15,536 nucleotides of DNA from JBAZFF01 sp043815465 (GCA_043815465.1 JBDRIW010000035.1:1-15536); one strand, 5' to 3'. Positions 1 through 6,819 are shown, numbered from the stretch's first letter. Notes: a model not told the origin generated them from the letters alone. Numbers and translations are program-made.

Positions 1-158
1 TATCACCTAAGTGCGACGAAGAAAATAAGCTCGGTAAAAGATATCGTTGTATGGTATGTGGCACCGAAGCGCTTATGGTCAATGCTGGCAATAGGGTTGA
101 ATGCTGTAGCCAACCTATGGAACCGCAAGAACCCAGAGTCATACCTTCGTCTGATTAA
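1..158 (+). CDS. C-terminal end of a desulforedoxin-like Cys4 (rubredoxin-fold) protein, 5' truncated by window edge
   Basis: An open frame enters from the left edge (first full codon at 3) and ends at TAA 156-158. The visible 51 residues include YRCMVCG, then 14 residues between the second and third cysteines, then CCSQPM. This CX2C...CC spacing matches the FeCys4 site of desulforedoxin and of the N-terminal domain of desulfoferrodoxin (superoxide reductase). A further cysteine lies upstream (SPKC). In that family the domain binds one iron or zinc and acts in electron transfer or structure. The true start and any partner domain lie outside the window, so it may be the tail of a larger protein. 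The base composition is visibly richer in G and C than that of the following genes. The family call is from motif only. Confidence 0.6.
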   Translation, partial: SPKCDEENKLGKRYRCMVCGTEALMVNAGNRVECCSQPMEPQEPRVIPSSD

Positions 159-183
159 GCAGTCTTTAATAGACAAAAAAATA

Positions 184-221
184 AGCGGTGAGATAATATC
201 AATACCCGCCTTTTTATTTTT
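184..221 (+). terminator. Probable rho-independent terminator after the Cys4 protein
   Basis: GCGG (185-188) pairs with CCGC (206-209), an inner GATA/TATC (192-195/197-200) can add a second small helix, and a T-rich tail follows (211-221). The stem is short and bulged, so confidence is moderate. It lies 26 nt after the stop codon. Confidence 0.45.
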
Positions 222-238
222 AATTTAAGAGGTATAAT
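210..238 (+). promoter_or_regulatory. Possible promoter for the 52-aa protein (TATAAT -10)
   Basis: A perfect TATAAT sits at 233-238, with only a T-rich stretch at the -35 distance. A second TATAAT at 293-298 and an overlapping TATAAC at 298-303 lie closer to the start at 312 and could instead drive a very short leader. Sequence alone does not decide between them. Confidence 0.35.
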
Positions 239-256
239 TAGATAAAAAGGTTCCAA

Positions 257-284
257 CATCGCCTCATTTATCTAGCTAATAATT
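257..284 (+). repeat. Imperfect 28-bp direct repeat, copy 1
   Basis: Shares 24 of 28 bases with 471-498. The common core is CTCATTTATC, one variable base, AG, one variable base, TAATAATT. It lies in the leader of the 52-aa gene. Together the two copies bracket that gene as a unit of about 214 bp. Confidence 0.6.
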
Positions 285-311
285 TTAGAAAATATAATAT
301 AACATTTATTT

Positions 312-470
312 ATGGCTATTACTCCTACTTGTGACAAATGTAAAAACAGGTTAAATCAATTTGGTGGTTTGGTTTTTAGTCCGCCAAATGATAAAGGATA
401 TGTTAAAAAATGGCATCTTTGCAAAAAGTGTTATAAATTAACTACAAAATTTTTAACTAAAAAAATCTAA
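312..470 (+). CDS. 52-aa CX2C...CX2C zinc-ribbon-like small protein
   Basis: ATG at 312 opens a 52-residue frame ending at TAA 468-470. CDKC (residues 7-10) and CKKC (residues 37-40) form two CX2C knuckles separated by 26 residues, as in small treble-clef or zinc-ribbon proteins. Between them is a segment GGLVFSPPNDKG that may be a structured loop, and the C-terminus is lysine-rich. I recall similar short proteins from CPR genomes, but their function is unknown to me; nucleic-acid or ribosome binding is a guess from the zinc ribbon and the basic charge. No Shine-Dalgarno is visible; a TATAAC/TATAAT box lies 8-13 nt before the start, so the leader may be very short. The gene sits between two imperfect direct repeats (257-284 and 471-498). 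Confidence 0.7.
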   Translation: MAITPTCDKCKNRLNQFGGLVFSPPNDKGYVKKWHLCKKCYKLTTKFLTKKI

Positions 471-498
471 CATAGTCTCATTTATCCAGTTAATAATT
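471..498 (+). repeat. Imperfect 28-bp direct repeat, copy 2
   Basis: Second copy of the element at 257-284 (24 of 28 identical). It begins immediately after the stop codon of the 52-aa gene and ends 2 nt before the ATG of the HD-domain gene, so it is the whole spacer between the two genes. Confidence 0.6.
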
Positions 499-500
499 GT

Positions 501-1088
501 ATGGAAGAATTAAACATAACATATCAACAAGCTCAAGATTTAGTTAAAAAATACATATCTGAACCAATTACGAAATTGCATCTTAGAGAGACAGAAGTTT
601 TTATGAATGCACTAGCTAAGAAATTTAATGAAGATGAAGAGAAGTGGGGAATTATTGGATTATTGCACGATATTGACTGGGACTTAACTAAAAATGATCC
701 GACTGAACATTGTATTAAAGCACAGGAAATTCTAAGAGAGGCTGGGGTAAGTGATTTTCTTATAGAAACAATAATTTCACATGGTTATAGTCTTGAAGCT
801 ATCCCAAATCTTAAAGATAAGCAACGATCAACTAAAATTCAATATTGCTTAGTAGCTGCCGAAACTTTAACTGGCATTATAATATCAGCTACCCTAGTCC
901 AACCAGACAAGAAATTACAAAGCGTTGGTTTAAATTCCCTAAAAAAGAAATTTAAGAATAAAGCTTTTGCTGCAAAATGCGACAGAAATATTGTATTAGA
1001 ATGTGAAAAAGCCGATATACCACTAGATGAATTTCTTCAAATAGGATTATCATCTTTACAGAATATTTCTGGAGAACTTGGGTTATAA
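501..1088 (+). CDS. HD-domain metal-dependent hydrolase (HDIG-type), 195 aa
   Basis: The protein has the HD-superfamily metal-site pattern: H27 (LHLRETE), H56-D57 in GLLHDIDWD, H70, H94 in ISHGY, with a later aspartate likely completing the site. Such proteins are metal-dependent phosphohydrolases acting on nucleotides or phosphodiesters; the substrate cannot be told from sequence. The C-terminal third (KKKFKNKAFAA followed by an acidic helix and LDEFLQIGL) matches what I recall of a widespread uncharacterised family of about 190-aa HD proteins in clostridia and CPR bacteria, so the gene appears full length. No Shine-Dalgarno precedes the ATG at 501; the spacer is the direct repeat described above. 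The downstream gene is 124 nt away and has its own leader, so co-transcription is uncertain. Confidence 0.85.
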   Translation: MEELNITYQQAQDLVKKYISEPITKLHLRETEVFMNALAKKFNEDEEKWGIIGLLHDIDWDLTKNDPTEHCIKAQEILREAGVSDFLIETIISHGYSLEAIPNLKDKQRSTKIQYCLVAAETLTGIIISATLVQPDKKLQSVGLNSLKKKFKNKAFAAKCDRNIVLECEKADIPLDEFLQIGLSSLQNISGELGL

Positions 1089-1117
1089 ATTAAAAAGTTT
1101 CAATATAGTTCCATATA

Positions 1118-1159
1118 TTTAACATCCGAAAGGTTGTTTTTAAATAAAAAGATGTTAAA
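1118..1159 (+). repeat. Inverted repeat (9-bp arms) between the HD gene and the monooxygenase gene
   Basis: TTTAACATC (1118-1126) is perfectly complementary to GATGTTAAA (1151-1159), with a 24-nt A/T-rich loop. No T-run follows the right arm, so it is not a classical terminator. It could be an operator or an mRNA structure in the leader of the gene at 1213. Confidence 0.4.
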
Positions 1160-1198
1160 GTTAGTTTTAGCAAAGTTATTTCCCAAATAAATATATAG

Positions 1199-1206
1199 AA
1201 AGGAGG
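1199..1206 (+). promoter_or_regulatory. Strong Shine-Dalgarno for the nitronate monooxygenase-like gene
   Basis: AAAGGAGG lies 6 nt upstream of the ATG at 1213 and fixes that start. It is one of only three such sites in the window. Confidence 0.85.
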
Positions 1207-1212
1207 ATTGTT

Positions 1213-2307
1213 ATGAAGAATGAAGGCATGCCTAAGCTTCGCATAGGTGACCTTGTAGCCGACATACCAATCATCCAAGGAGGAATGGGTGTAGGTATTT
1301 CTTTAGCAAACTTAGCTTCGGCTGTTGCTAATGAGGGAGCTATCGGGATTATATCTGGATTGGGTCTAGGGATTTTAGAAGGCAAGAGTAATGGAAATTA
1401 TACAGAAAACAATAAATTGTCCTTGCAAAATGAGATAAAAAAAGCAAGAAAAAAAACAAAAGGTATCATAGGCGTGAATATTATTGTTGCCGCTAGTGAT
1501 GCTGAAAGTCTCATTCAAGGAGCCGTTGAGGAAAAAGTAGATCTCATCATATTTGGTGCAGGGCTACTTAAAAATCTTCCTGGAACTTTACCTCTTGAAA
1601 ATCTAGATCAACTCCATACTAAATTTGTCCCCATCGTATCTTCAGCAAGAGCAACTAAAATCATATTCGGAATGTGGCAAAAGAGATATAATCATGTTCC
1701 GGATGCGGTAATAGTTGAGGGACCATTGGCTGGTGGACATCTGGGGTTTAAAAAGGAACAAATAAATGATCCCAGTTATTCATTGGAAAATATCTTACCA
1801 GAGGTGCTTTCGACAGTAATCCCACACGAACAAATGGCTGGAAAACAGATTCCGGTGATTGCTGCAGGAGGCATATATGCGGGAGCTGATATCCGTAAAT
1901 TCCTAGAATTAGGCGCTCATGGAGTACAAATGGCAACAAGGTTTGTTGTTACTGATGAGTGTGACGCTTCTATAAAATTTAAAGAAGCGTTCATTGAGTG
2001 CCGAGAAGAAGACCTGATGATAATCGACAGTCCTGTTGGGTTACCCGGAAGAGCTATAAGAAATGAATTTCTAGAAGATGTAGCTAGGGGAGATAAAAAA
2101 CCTTTCAATTGCCCTTGGAAATGTTTAAAAACTTGCAAAGGAATTGGAGAAGCTCCTTACTGCATCACCATAGCATTGATTAATGCAAAACGAGGAAATA
2201 TCAATAATGGTTTCGTTTTTGCAGGAGCTAATGCTTACAGAACAGACAAAATTGTGTCTGTAAAAAAACTTCTAGAAACTTTAATTCAGGAGTACGCTCA
2301 AGCGTAA
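1213..2307 (+). CDS. Nitronate monooxygenase (2-nitropropane dioxygenase) family FMN enzyme, 364 aa
   Basis: A TIM-barrel FMN enzyme of the NPD family, related to FabK-type enoyl-ACP reductases. Visible markers are PIIQGGMGVGIS near residues 18-29, a GAGLLKNLP phosphate-loop region, VEGPLAGGHLGF with H176 at the position of the family's catalytic histidine, PVIAAGGIYAGADI, and GVQMATRFV. Family members oxidise alkyl nitronates with oxygen, although many are physiologically uncharacterised. The C-terminal part carries C300, C304, C308 and C317, then YCITIALINAKRG, a tail I associate with clostridial homologues. It has a strong Shine-Dalgarno, its own terminator, and noticeably more G/C-rich codons than its neighbours, which suggests acquisition from another lineage such as Firmicutes (inference). 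Nitroalkane detoxification or a reductase role are both possible. Confidence 0.88.
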   Translation: MKNEGMPKLRIGDLVADIPIIQGGMGVGISLANLASAVANEGAIGIISGLGLGILEGKSNGNYTENNKLSLQNEIKKARKKTKGIIGVNIIVAASDAESLIQGAVEEKVDLIIFGAGLLKNLPGTLPLENLDQLHTKFVPIVSSARATKIIFGMWQKRYNHVPDAVIVEGPLAGGHLGFKKEQINDPSYSLENILPEVLSTVIPHEQMAGKQIPVIAAGGIYAGADIRKFLELGAHGVQMATRFVVTDECDASIKFKEAFIECREEDLMIIDSPVGLPGRAIRNEFLEDVARGDKKPFNCPWKCLKTCKGIGEAPYCITIALINAKRGNINNGFVFAGANAYRTDKIVSVKKLLETLIQEYAQA

Positions 2308-2317
2308 TAATAACCAT

Positions 2318-2348
2318 AGCCGTAAGGGTAAACTTTACGGCTTTTTTT
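2318..2348 (+). terminator. Rho-independent terminator of the monooxygenase gene
   Basis: AGCCGTAAGG (2318-2327) pairs with CTTTACGGCT (2333-2342), with one G-U pair and a 5-nt loop, followed by a T-run to 2348. It lies 10 nt after the stop codon. Confidence 0.9.
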
Positions 2349-2401
2349 ATATTATATTAATCGATATTATAGTAGTGTCACTTTTCTTAAAGCCCTTTTT
2401 A

Positions 2402-2410
2402 TGGTATTCT
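2402..2410 (+). promoter_or_regulatory. Possible extended -10 promoter of the ABC-F gene
   Basis: TGG-TATTCT fits the TGnTAnnnT extended -10 pattern and ends 17 nt before the ATG at 2428, predicting a leader of about 11 nt. The -35 region (TTTTCT at 2382-2387, 17 nt upstream) is weak. Confidence 0.4.
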
Positions 2411-2427
2411 CAAACGGTTAAAATAAT

Positions 2428-3879
2428 ATGAATAATCAAGAAGTAATTTTAAGATTTGATGACGTTTTTTTTGGTCATGGACAGAATAAACCCATTTTAA
2501 ATGAGGTTAATTTTACTGTGAGAAGGGGATCTAAAATTACCTTAATGGGTCAGAACGGTGTAGGAAAAAGTACTGTTTTTCATCTTATTACTGGGGACCT
2601 AAGTCCTGATTCTGGTTCTATTAGTTTAAACCCTAATTTAACTGTAGCTATAGCTAAACAAGTTATTCCTATGGATCAACTTAAACTTACGGTGAGAGAG
2701 TTTTTTCAGAACTGTTTTAAGAAAAAAGTTTATGATATTGATCCTAAGATTGAAGAAGTTTTAGAAATAGTTAATTTAGAAGCTAGTAAGGATAGATTGA
2801 TTAAAGCTTTCTCTGGAGGACAGCAAGCAAAATTACTTTTAGCCTCAGCTATTATACAAAAACCAGATTTATTACTTTTAGATGAACCTACTAATAATTT
2901 AGATGAAGCAGGAATTAACCATCTAACACAATTCTTGGTTGATTATAAAAAGACTTGTATTGTTATTTCTCATGATGCTAATTTTTTAAATACTTTTACA
3001 GAAGGTGTTTTATATTTAGATATTTTTGCTCGTAATATTGAACAATACACCGGTAATTATTTTGATTTATTAGCTGAGATAGAAGCTAGAATTAAAAGAG
3101 AAAATAGAAAGAATGCACAACTAGCTAAAAAGATTATAGAGAACAAAGAGAAGGTAAATTATTTTGCTCAGAAAGGAGGAAAGATGAGATTGGTGGCTAA
3201 AAAAATGAGAGATGAAGTTAAAGAGATGGAAGAGGCTAAAGTTGAGGTTAGAAGAGAAGATAAAACTATTAGATCTTTTATTATTCCTTGTCAGGAAGGT
3301 ATTGGTGGAGAAATTTTAAATATTAGCTCTTTTTCTATTATGAGTAAAAATAAATTCATAAAAAGAGAAACTAATATCTCTTTAAGAAAAAGAGAGAATC
3401 TTCTTTTGATGGGGCCCAATGGTATTGGAAAAACTACTTTACTTGAATCCTTGGCTTTAGGAAAAGATAGTGGTATTAAGATTGCTCCCAATGTAACAGT
3501 AGGATATTATCGTCAAAATTTTTCTACTCTTAATTTTGATGATACAGTTTATCAATCTTTTAGTTCGATAGCTAAAGATTCATCCGAAACAGATATTCGT
3601 TCTTTGGCAGCTGGATTTTTAATTACTAACGATTTACTTTATTCAAAGATAGGAAGCTTATCCGAAGGTCAAAAAGGTTTAGTCTCTTTAGTTAGACTCG
3701 TACTTCAAAAACCTGGCTTACTTATATTAGATGAACCAACTAATCATATTAATTTTCGTCATTTGCCAGTTATTGCTGATGCTCTAAATAAATATGATGG
3801 CGCTATGATATTAGTTAGTCATATGTCTGAATTTATTAATAAAATAAAAATTGATAGAATTCTTGATCTAGGGAAATAG
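2428..3879 (+). CDS. ABC-F family ATP-binding protein (ribosome-associated), 483 aa
   Basis: Two ABC nucleotide-binding domains in one chain with no membrane segments, the mark of ABC-F proteins. Domain 1 has Walker A GQNGVGKST (41-49), signature SGGQQ (129-133) and Walker B ending in D152-E153. Domain 2 has Walker A GPNGIGKTT (329-337), signature SEGQK from 412 and Walker B ending in D435-E436. A charged, lysine/glutamate-rich helical linker (about 215-275) occupies the place of the P-site tRNA-interaction motif. ABC-F proteins bind the ribosomal E site and relieve stalling, assist initiation, or protect from antibiotics; which applies here cannot be told. At 483 residues it is shorter than EttA or Uup, and no C-terminal coiled-coil extension is seen. 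The second signature has Glu in place of the first Gly. It is expressed alone or with the next gene, 66 nt away. Confidence 0.9.
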   Translation: MNNQEVILRFDDVFFGHGQNKPILNEVNFTVRRGSKITLMGQNGVGKSTVFHLITGDLSPDSGSISLNPNLTVAIAKQVIPMDQLKLTVREFFQNCFKKKVYDIDPKIEEVLEIVNLEASKDRLIKAFSGGQQAKLLLASAIIQKPDLLLLDEPTNNLDEAGINHLTQFLVDYKKTCIVISHDANFLNTFTEGVLYLDIFARNIEQYTGNYFDLLAEIEARIKRENRKNAQLAKKIIENKEKVNYFAQKGGKMRLVAKKMRDEVKEMEEAKVEVRREDKTIRSFIIPCQEGIGGEILNISSFSIMSKNKFIKRETNISLRKRENLLLMGPNGIGKTTLLESLALGKDSGIKIAPNVTVGYYRQNFSTLNFDDTVYQSFSSIAKDSSETDIRSLAAGFLITNDLLYSKIGSLSEGQKGLVSLVRLVLQKPGLLILDEPTNHINFRHLPVIADALNKYDGAMILVSHMSEFINKIKIDRILDLGK

Positions 3880-3921
3880 TAGAGGATTTTTAAGCTTAAT
3901 TTAAAATGATTATCTTAATGA

Positions 3922-3941
3922 CGATTTTTTTGTTAGAGTAA
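3922..3941 (+). promoter_or_regulatory. Extended -10 promoter element (TGT-TAGAGT) abutting the ATG at 3946; repeated at 5698
   Basis: CGA, seven T, then GTTAGAGTAA. TGT-TAGAGT (3931-3939) fits the extended -10 pattern TGnTAnnnT and ends 6 nt before the ATG, so the predicted transcription start falls on the start codon. The same block occurs before ychF at 5698-5716. There is no Shine-Dalgarno. Confidence 0.5.
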
Positions 3942-3945
3942 TAAT

Positions 3946-5103
3946 ATGTCAGACAAAGTAATTATATTTGATACAACTTTAAGAGATGGAGAACAAGCTC
4001 CTGGTGCTTCTTTAAATCAAAAAGAAAAACTAGAAGTTGCAAAAGCCTTAAAAGATTTAGGAGTAGATATTATAGAGGCTGGTTTTCCAATTGCTTCCAA
4101 AGGAGATTTTGAGGCTGTAAAGTTAATAGCTCAGACCATAAAAGGACCTATTATCTGTGGTTTAGCCAGATCTATTAAAGAAGATATAGATGCTGTTAGA
4201 GATGCCTTAAAAGGGGCAGAAAGAGCGAGAATACATGTGTTTTTAGCTACTTCTAAGCTTCATATGGAACATAAACTAGAGAAGACAGAAGAAGAGGTTT
4301 TAAAGATGGCCATAGAGTCTGTTCAATATGCTAAACAATTTTTTGATGATGTAGAATTCTCACCAGAAGATGCCTCTAGAACAGAAAAGAAATTCTTATT
4401 TAAAATACTTGAGGAAACCATTGAGGCTGGAGCTACTACGGTAAATATACCTGATACAGTAGGATATTCAGATCCAGAAGAGTTCGGTAATCTTATAAAA
4501 GAAATAAAAGAGAATATTCCCAATATTAATAAAGCTGTAATTTCAACTCATTGTCATGATGATTTAGGGTTGGCTGTTGCTAATTCTTTATCCGCTATTA
4601 AAAATGGAGCTAGGCAAATTGAATGCACTATTAATGGAATAGGGGAAAGAGCTGGAAATGCTTCTTTAGAAGAAATAGTTATAAATATTCATACTAGAAA
4701 AGATATATTTAATAATTTAGAAACTAATATTAATAAAAAAGAAATATATAAAACATCTCAATTAGTTTCTAAACTTACTGGGTTTGCCATAGCCCCCAAT
4801 AAAGCTATTGTTGGTGCTAATGCTTTTAGACATGAAGCAGGAATACACCAGCATGGAATATTAAAAAAAAGAGAAACGTATGAAATTATAAACGGAGAAG
4901 ATGTTGGTTTTAATTTAGATAACATGGTATTAGGTAAACATTCTGGTAGATATGCCTTTATTCATAAATTAGAAAAACTAGGACATAAACTTTCTTCAGA
5001 AAATTTAGAAAAAGCTTTTGTTGACTTTAAATCATTAGCAGATGAGAGAAAAAATATATCTGACGAAGATTTAGTTTCTATAGCTAGTAAATATTTATTG
5101 TAA
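3946..5103 (+). CDS. leuA: 2-isopropylmalate synthase-like enzyme without the C-terminal regulatory domain, 385 aa
   Basis: A member of the DRE-TIM metallolyase (HMGL-like) family. The catalytic start TTLRDGEQAPG (R13, D14) is followed by the metal-ligand motif HCHDD (202-206) and GIGERAGN (231-238), with the helical subdomain (HEAGIHQHGI, GKHSGR) after the barrel. This arrangement fits 2-isopropylmalate synthase, which condenses acetyl-CoA with 2-oxoisovalerate in leucine synthesis. Full-length LeuA is about 510 residues; here the chain stops after the subdomain, so the leucine-binding regulatory domain is absent and feedback inhibition is not expected. No remnant of that domain follows in the 44 nt before the next gene. 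No other leucine genes are nearby. Homocitrate or citramalate synthase activity is possible because substrate specificity cannot be read from motifs alone. Confidence 0.85.
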   Translation: MSDKVIIFDTTLRDGEQAPGASLNQKEKLEVAKALKDLGVDIIEAGFPIASKGDFEAVKLIAQTIKGPIICGLARSIKEDIDAVRDALKGAERARIHVFLATSKLHMEHKLEKTEEEVLKMAIESVQYAKQFFDDVEFSPEDASRTEKKFLFKILEETIEAGATTVNIPDTVGYSDPEEFGNLIKEIKENIPNINKAVISTHCHDDLGLAVANSLSAIKNGARQIECTINGIGERAGNASLEEIVINIHTRKDIFNNLETNINKKEIYKTSQLVSKLTGFAIAPNKAIVGANAFRHEAGIHQHGILKKRETYEIINGEDVGFNLDNMVLGKHSGRYAFIHKLEKLGHKLSSENLEKAFVDFKSLADERKNISDEDLVSIASKYLL

Positions 5104-5112
5104 TTATAATCA

Positions 5113-5138
5113 AAGGTCGAATATTTAAAGTTTAAAAT
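5113..5138 (+). promoter_or_regulatory. Putative promoter region with AAGGTCGAA element before the bPH2 protein
   Basis: AAGGTCGAA (5113-5121) is followed by a -10-like TAAAAT (5133-5138) ending 9 nt before the ATG at 5148. The same nonamer lies at the same distance before the small membrane protein gene at 12149. No Shine-Dalgarno is present. Confidence 0.35.
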
Positions 5139-5147
5139 TAATATCTT

Positions 5148-5657
5148 ATGCAAAATTTACACCCTAAATCAATCTGGCTATTTTTCTTTCAATATCTCGG
5201 AGTGGGATTAGGAATCACCGTTTTCTTAGGATGGTTTGGAGGATTATATCTTTTTCAGCTTGCTTCAAAAAGTACTACTTCTGCCATCTTATTAATAATT
5301 TTATTCTTTGTTTTTTGGATTATGTTCAGCTATATTGCAGCTAAATTAAGCTATAACGCTTATAAGTATGAACTTGCTGATAATGCTTTTAAAAAAGAAC
5401 ATGGAGTAATTTGGAAAAAATATATTTCAATTCCTTATGAAAGGATTCAAAACGTAGATATTCATAGAGGAATTTTAGCTAGAATTCTTGGTCTTTCAGA
5501 TCTTATGATCCAGACAGCTGGATATACTGGTGGTGGAGGAAGATCAGGCATAGGGAGAGAACCAGAAGGAAGATTGCCAGGAATAGGCAAAGAATTAGCT
5601 GAACAATTAAGAGAAGAATTGGTGATTAGAGCAAAAGGAATGAAATCTGGAGTTTAA
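5148..5657 (+). CDS. Membrane protein with bacterial PH domain (bPH2/DUF304, YdbS-like), 169 aa
   Basis: Two hydrophobic segments (about residues 10-36 and 44-64) are followed by a bacterial pleckstrin-homology domain of the bPH2 type. Its hallmarks are visible: ISIPYERIQNVDI (93-105), then RGILARILGLSDLMIQTAG (107-125), where the family typically has a pattern of R.LGL..L.I.TAG. A glycine-rich stretch (GYTGGGGRSG) and a helix ending in ELAEQLREELVIRAKG complete the protein. The function of this family is not firmly known; members sit in the cytoplasmic membrane with the PH domain in the cytosol. The gene lies 44 nt after the leuA-like gene and is closed by a strong terminator, so it may be the end of that transcription unit or have its own promoter. 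It appears full length for a single-domain member. Confidence 0.82.
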   Translation: MQNLHPKSIWLFFFQYLGVGLGITVFLGWFGGLYLFQLASKSTTSAILLIILFFVFWIMFSYIAAKLSYNAYKYELADNAFKKEHGVIWKKYISIPYERIQNVDIHRGILARILGLSDLMIQTAGYTGGGGRSGIGREPEGRLPGIGKELAEQLREELVIRAKGMKSGV

Positions 5658-5680
5658 ACAAAAAAATAATAAATAATTTA

Positions 5681-5706
5681 AAAAGTCGCCAAGTTGGCGA
5701 TTTTTT
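5681..5706 (+). terminator. Rho-independent terminator between the bPH2 gene and ychF
   Basis: TCGCCAA (5686-5692) pairs with TTGGCGA (5694-5700), extended by flanking A/T pairs; in practice the loop is AAGTT or similar. Six T follow (5701-5706). The T-run is also the beginning of the repeated promoter block of ychF. Confidence 0.9.
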
Positions 5707-5716
5707 GTTAGAGTAA
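5698..5716 (+). promoter_or_regulatory. Extended -10 promoter element (TGT-TAGAGT) of ychF, repeat of 3922-3941
   Basis: CGA, six T, then GTTAGAGTAA, matching the block at 3922-3941 except for one T. TGT-TAGAGT (5706-5714) ends 8 nt before the ATG at 5723, predicting a leader of one or two bases. It begins inside the preceding terminator. Confidence 0.5.
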
Positions 5717-5722
5717 CATATT

Positions 5723-6790
5723 ATGCCTTTATCAATAGGAATTGTTGGTTTACCCAACGTAGGTAAATCCACTTTATTTCAAACAATAACTAAAAAACAA
5801 GTAGATATAGCTAATTATCCTTTCTGCACTATTAACCCAAACGTTGGGGTTGTTGCCGTTCCCGACAAAAGAGTAGATGAATTAACAGAATTAACTAAAT
5901 CCGTTAAGAAAATATATACCACTATAGAATTTTATGATATTGCAGGATTAGTAAAAGGAGCTAATAAAGGAGAAGGATTGGGCAATAAGTTTTTAGCTAA
6001 TATAAGAGAGACGGATGCAATAGTATATGTTTTAAGAGCTTTTAAAAAAGAAGATATACTTAACACTCAAAATAAAATAGATCCAATAGATGATAAAGAA
6101 ATTTTAGATACAGAATTAATATTAAAAGATTTAGAAACTATTACTAAAAGAGTGAAAGACTTAGAAGGAGATGTAAGAGCTAGCAAAAAAGAAGCTGTAA
6201 AAGAATCTGAAGTTTTAACTAGAGTGAAACTATTACTAGAAAAAGGGAAGATATTATCAGAACAAGAATTTAAGGAGGAAGATAAAATAATCATAAATCA
6301 GTATCAGTTGCTTAGCATGAAGCCTAGATTATATTTATTGAATGGGAAAGATGAAGAAGTTTCCAAAGAAGTAATAGAAGAATTCAAAAAGAATAATTGG
6401 CCATTATTAATAATAGATATTTTAATTGAGAACGAAGCAGCGGATATGACTAAAGAAGAAAGAAAATCTTTAGAACTTCCTATTGAGTCTGAATTAGACT
6501 TATTGATTGAAAAATCTTATGAAATATTAGGTCTTATAAGTTTTTTGACTACAGGGCCTGACGAAACAAGGGCTTGGACATTAAAAAAAGGAGCTAAAGC
6601 CCCTCAAGCCGGTGGAGAGATACATAGTGATTTTGAAAAGAACTTTATTAAAGCAGATGTAATAAATTGGAAAGAATTACTAGATTGCGGAGGATTCGCT
6701 CAAGCTAGAGAAAGGGGACGAATTCGGACAGAGGGAAAAGAGTATGTTGTTCAAGATGGAGATGTTATCGAAATAAAGCATGGAGCCTAG
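5723..6790 (+). CDS. ychF: YchF/OLA1-family redox-regulated ATPase/GTPase, 355 aa
   Basis: An Obg-related P-loop NTPase. G1 is GLPNVGKST (9-17), G3 is D72 in YDIAGLVKGA, and a central coiled-coil arm (about 130-200) is followed by a C-terminal TGS domain (about 275-353) with RAWTLKKGAKAPQAGG and FAQARERGRIRTEGKEY. YchF binds ribosomes and usually prefers ATP to GTP because its G4 motif differs from NKxD; here the G4 region reads LYLLNGKDEE, consistent with that deviation. The length matches the family (about 360). The start at 5723 is supported by the N-terminal MPLSIGIVGLPN, typical of the family, though no Shine-Dalgarno is present and the promoter-like element ends 8 nt before it. The stop codon is part of a bidirectional terminator shared with efp. 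Confidence 0.95.
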   Translation: MPLSIGIVGLPNVGKSTLFQTITKKQVDIANYPFCTINPNVGVVAVPDKRVDELTELTKSVKKIYTTIEFYDIAGLVKGANKGEGLGNKFLANIRETDAIVYVLRAFKKEDILNTQNKIDPIDDKEILDTELILKDLETITKRVKDLEGDVRASKKEAVKESEVLTRVKLLLEKGKILSEQEFKEEDKIIINQYQLLSMKPRLYLLNGKDEEVSKEVIEEFKKNNWPLLIIDILIENEAADMTKEERKSLELPIESELDLLIEKSYEILGLISFLTTGPDETRAWTLKKGAKAPQAGGEIHSDFEKNFIKADVINWKELLDCGGFAQARERGRIRTEGKEYVVQDGDVIEIKHGA

Positions 6791-6819
6791 TAAAAGACCG
6801 TATTAAAGCGGTCTTTTAC
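6790..6819. terminator. Bidirectional terminator between convergent ychF and efp
   Basis: GTAAAAGACCG (6790-6800) and CGGTCTTTTAC (6809-6819) are perfectly complementary 11-mers with an 8-nt loop. The stem overlaps the stop codons of both genes (TAG 6788-6790 on +, TAA 6818-6816 on -) and has T-rich sequence within and after it in both orientations. Confidence 0.85.

Noticed and set aside
3900..3931. Possible terminator between the ABC-F and leuA-like genes
   Set aside because: The T-run is good but the preceding sequence forms only a broken stem (AAT/ATT with a two-by-two internal loop). The T-run is better explained as part of the repeated promoter block.
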